From the NCBI GenBank assembly GCA_900753645.1, contig CAADZW010000196.1, positions 1 to 5,507 on the forward strand: a stretch of 5,507 bases of DNA, written 5' to 3'. This stretch comes from Bacilli bacterium. Lineage in GTDB: Bacteria; Bacillota_I; Bacilli_A; RF39; UBA660. Shown here piece by piece: positions 5,364 through 5,507 of the stretch. The notes beneath the pieces are model-generated. The model was not told the origin of the DNA. It made no database searches and saw only the letters and a program-made list of their open reading frames with translations. The translations under genes were made by a program, and so were the position numbers. Every line of letters starts with the position of its first letter. The stretch's first letter is position 1.

Positions 5364-5377
5364 CATCGGCTTTTTTT
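5350..5377 (+). terminator. Intrinsic terminator of spo0A, stop codon in the loop
   Basis: AAGTCGG (5350-5356) pairs with TCGGCTT (5366-5372) over seven pairs including two G-U wobbles. The 9-nt loop holds the TAA stop (5361-5363), and seven T residues run from 5371 to 5377. The last codons of spo0A form the 5' arm. Confidence 0.7.
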
Positions 5378-5378
5378 C

Positions 5379-5407
5379 TTGTCTAAACCAGTTTTTTATG
5401 ATATATT
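5379..5407 (+). promoter_or_regulatory. Extended -10 promoter for the downstream gene
   Basis: TTGTCT (5379-5384), a 17-bp spacer and TATATT (5402-5407) preceded by TGA (5399-5401) form a good sigma-A-type promoter with an extended -10. The predicted start, near 5414, gives a leader of about 20 bases. The -35 overlaps TGTCTAA (5380-5386), a one-mismatch Spo0A box. Confidence 0.55.
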
Positions 5408-5432
5408 AGTATCGTAATTGGGAGGCAGATTT

Positions 5433-5507
5433 GTGAAAATTTTAAAGAAAATTGGTAAGATACTAGCCCTTATAAATTCTTTTTTAATGTTTTTATTAAT
5501 TATCATA
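5433..5507 (+). CDS. Membrane-anchored protein of unknown function, N-terminal fragment
   Basis: An open frame starts at GTG (5433) and is still open at the window end, with 25 codons visible. A strong ribosome site, GGGAGG (5420-5425), lies seven bases upstream and a promoter precedes it, so the non-ATG start is credible. The peptide begins with a lysine-rich stretch (KILKKIGK) followed by a hydrophobic run (ILALINSFLMFLLIII). This is a typical N-in signal anchor or signal peptide. Such N-termini occur in penicillin-binding proteins, exported enzymes and many others, so no function can be assigned. It is a separate transcription unit from spo0A, given the terminator between them. Confidence 0.7.
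   Translation, partial: MKILKKIGKILALINSFLMFLLIII

Overview
The window is AT-rich (roughly 30% G+C by eye), densely packed, with every complete gene on the + strand. It reads cleanly with the standard genetic code: all Trp codons are TGG and no in-frame TGA was needed. A true Spo0A, Gram-positive type Shine-Dalgarno sites and short T-tract terminators point to a low-GC Bacillota. A small-genome, gut-type Bacilli/Erysipelotrichia-like or clostridial lineage is my inference, and the genus is not recognisable from this sequence.

Layout. (1) Positions 1-851 hold the 3' five-sixths of gap (glyceraldehyde-3-phosphate dehydrogenase), closed by a compact terminator that straddles its stop codon. (2) A 76-bp gap carries a good sigma-A-type promoter. 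(3) Positions 928-2637 encode a 569-residue type IV pilin-like protein: an N-terminal prepilin motif, a Glu-Pro linker, then two related extracellular-type domains. (4) Sixteen bases later comes pgk (2654-3811), followed after one base by tpiA (3813-4490) and a strong terminator, again around the stop codon. (5) A 108-bp regulatory gap holds a perfect Spo0A-box sequence, a bulged inverted repeat and a TATAAT box. (6) spo0A (4599-5363) follows, with its own stop-straddling terminator. (7) An extended -10 promoter and a GTG start open an unidentified membrane-anchored protein that runs off the window (5433-5507).

How the genes fit together. gap, pgk and tpiA are consecutive glycolytic steps that are commonly clustered. 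Here a surface pilin/adhesin-like gene is wedged between gap and pgk. It brings its own promoter, so pgk and tpiA probably depend at least partly on transcription through the pilin gene. spo0A is the master regulator of sporulation and stationary phase and may regulate itself through the box upstream.

The most striking signal is inside the pilin-like gene. Two homologous segments (about 1821-1920 and 2460-2568) jump to 52-53% G+C over 90-bp cores in a gene that is otherwise about 20-35%. They are runs of almost pure NNY codons, flanked by conserved sequence. This is the codon footprint expected of AAY-templated diversification (a diversity-generating retroelement variable region) or of a shuffled cassette system. 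No reverse transcriptase or template repeat is in the window, so the mechanism is a hypothesis.
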